Source: Neptuniibacter sp. (lineage in GTDB: Bacteria > Pseudomonadota > Gammaproteobacteria > Pseudomonadales > Balneatricaceae). Taken from it: DNA of 7,972 nt. The notes below the pieces were generated by a model. The model did no database searches. It saw only the letters and a list, made by a program, of their open reading frames with translations, and was not told where the DNA came from. Below are positions 6,523-7,972 of the stretch, piece after piece. Numbering within the stretch: the stretch's first letter is position 1; the number at the start of each line of letters is the position of its first letter. The stretch covers positions 1-7,972 of the forward strand of contig JASBRM010000340.1 in NCBI GenBank assembly GCA_030149405.1. The letters are read 5' to 3'. A program made the position numbers and the translations under genes.

Positions 6523-7972
6523 TTATGTGTACTGAATTTCTTTAAGGCCAATATTGCTTCTGGCAGACTCAATTACTGTCAGAGTTGCTGGAACAAACAG
6601 TAGAATCAAAACCGTGCCATAGGCCAGACCAAATACAATTGCGGTTGCCATTGGAATAAGGAACTGTGCCTGTAATGACGTCTCAAACAGTATCGGAGTC
6701 AGGCCGGCAATTGTGGTCAGTGAGGTCAACAACACCGCACGCAAGCGTTGGCAAGCCGCTTCAACGATTGCTTCTTTGACGGCCAAGCCTTTTTGGCGCA
6801 GCTGTTTATAGAAGGTTACCAAGACAATCGAATCGTTGATGACGATGCCAGAAAGGCCGAAGAACCCAAACAGAGAAAGAATAGTCAGGTTCATACCCAA
6901 TAATCCATGACCGAAGATGGCGCCTGTTAGCCCCAGAGGAATTGCTAACATGACTGCTATTGGCCAGCTGTAGGAAGCAAATACCCAGGCTAGGATGATA
7001 AAAATAAGAGTCAGGGCAAGCATCAGCCCCATTTTCATATCAGAGAGGGTTTCTCGCTGGCTCTTATTGCGCCCTTCAAAGCTGGCGGAAACACCGTAAT
7101 CACTAAGAATTCGTTCCAACTTGCCGGATTTCAGGTCTGCTATGATCTCATCCGCATTACCCACACTCTCGTTCAGGTCAGCGCTGACTTTGATCGAGAG
7201 CTGGCCATCGACCCTGGTTAGGGTATCCAGTCCTTGTTTCGCTCTGAAACTAACCACATTACTCAGTGGTGTCGTGCCGCCATCAGGAAGAACGACCGGT
7301 AGCTGTTCAATAACACTTAAACGGTCTCGTTCAGAATCCGGTAACATAATCCGGACTTCTACTTCATCTCTGTTCTGGTAGAAGTTCTGAACTTCAAGCC
7401 CATCAAATGCAGCACGCAACTGGCGTCCCAGGGAATCAAGAGTGAGGCCAGCTGATTTTCCTGCTGGTGTCAGCTCATAGATCAGTTGCGACTTACCAAA
7501 CGGCAGATCATCGTCAATGTTGTTTAAGCCAACATAGCCCTTCAGGAGATCCTGAAGTTCCAATGAAGCCTGCTTAATTTTATTGATATCGGTACCGGAC
7601 AGGTTGACCTCAATGGGTTTGCCCGGAGGGCCGGTTTTAGAAACGCTGATGACAAACTTCTCAATGCCAGCAGGCATATTGATGCGTTTACGCCATTCAC
7701 GATTGAAATCAGCTGTAGAGTGTTTGCGGTCATCACCAGGAAAGAGTTCGATTTCAAGAGAACCAAACTCTTCGCCACTGGTTGAACCCTGAGAAGTACG
7801 GGAGAAAGAAGCACTGCGAAGTTTCATCAATGCGGTTTTAACATTACCGCCGCCCATAGCTTCATCAGTTTCATCCAGAGTTTGTTCCAAATGCAGAAGG
7901 AAGCGTTCAACCTGAAGATTGTTGGTTCCAGCGGTGAATTGAACATTAGCGGTCATTTCATCCCTTTCAACC
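6523..7972 (-). CDS. RND-family efflux permease, C-terminal half (partial)
   Basis: RND permeases are inner-membrane proton-driven trimers that, with a periplasmic adaptor and an outer-membrane channel, export drugs or other compounds. The frame stays open through the right edge (VERDE precedes the first Met at 7954-7956), so the start is missing. About 480 of roughly 1030 residues are visible. Counting from that Met, residues 1-300 form the second periplasmic loop (porter and docking part). Five hydrophobic segments follow, matching TM8-TM12, at about 308-328, 331-354, 355-382, 405-425 and 430-463. TM10 carries GLSGIVINDSIVLV (367-380) where AcrB has its Lys940 segment. This Asn-Asp form occurs in a distinct branch of RND pumps. 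The TM4 proton-relay aspartates lie outside the window. The substrate cannot be told. Confidence 0.93.
   Translation of the reverse strand, partial: VERDEMTANVQFTAGTNNLQVERFLLHLEQTLDETDEAMGGGNVKTALMKLRSASFSRTSQGSTSGEEFGSLEIELFPGDDRKHSTADFNREWRKRINMPAGIEKFVISVSKTGPPGKPIEVNLSGTDINKIKQASLELQDLLKGYVGLNNIDDDLPFGKSQLIYELTPAGKSAGLTLDSLGRQLRAAFDGLEVQNFYQNRDEVEVRIMLPDSERDRLSVIEQLPVVLPDGGTTPLSNVVSFRAKQGLDTLTRVDGQLSIKVSADLNESVGNADEIIADLKSGKLERILSDYGVSASFEGRNKSQRETLSDMKMGLMLALTLIFIILAWVFASYSWPIAVMLAIPLGLTGAIFGHGLLGMNLTILSLFGFFGLSGIVINDSIVLVTFYKQLRQKGLAVKEAIVEAACQRLRAVLLTSLTTIAGLTPILFETSLQAQFLIPMATAIVFGLAYGTVLILLFVPATLTVIESARSNIGLKEIQYT

Overview
This window reads as ordinary chromosomal DNA of a gammaproteobacterium, most likely a marine relative of the Oceanospirillaceae or Pseudomonadales (inference). 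The clues are a long, Pseudomonas-type DapD of 343 residues (E. coli DapD is about 270), an RlmA–DapE neighbourhood like that of Pseudomonas, and moderate base composition. Nothing suggests a phage, insertion sequence, CRISPR array, tRNA or rRNA. Nearly every base is coding, and no gene-free stretch exceeds 300 bases.

Layout. The left edge (2-115, +) holds the last 37 codons of an unidentified gene. It converges on a minus-strand block filling 151-5497. In transcription order this block is dapC, a YffB/Spx-like ArsC-fold gene, dapD, a hairpin region with a likely intrinsic terminator, dapE, rlmA, a 90-residue two-helix membrane protein and a 127-residue soluble hypothetical protein. The last three genes overlap by 4 and 8 bases, so they are probably translationally coupled. 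From 5498 to 5664 lies a divergent control region with a convincing dapC promoter and several inverted repeats. A stand-alone PilZ gene (5665-6012, +) follows. It converges on a GFA-family zinc protein (6063-6482, -), which sits downstream of the C-terminal half of an RND efflux permease (6523-7972, -) cut by the right edge.

How the genes work together. DapD, DapC and DapE catalyse the three consecutive steps of the succinylase branch of meso-diaminopimelate and lysine synthesis: succinylation of tetrahydrodipicolinate, transamination, then desuccinylation. Having all three side by side amounts to a pathway cluster. The YffB-like protein is a recurrent dap companion (yffB directly precedes dapE in E. 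coli) with no firm role. RlmA modifies 23S rRNA and may simply share the transcript. PilZ (c-di-GMP reception), GFA and RND efflux are separate functions.

I found no clearly undescribed system. The most interesting points are the paired hairpins at the end of dapD, the palindrome inside the dapC promoter, the coupled small proteins behind rlmA, and the conserved YffB–dap linkage.
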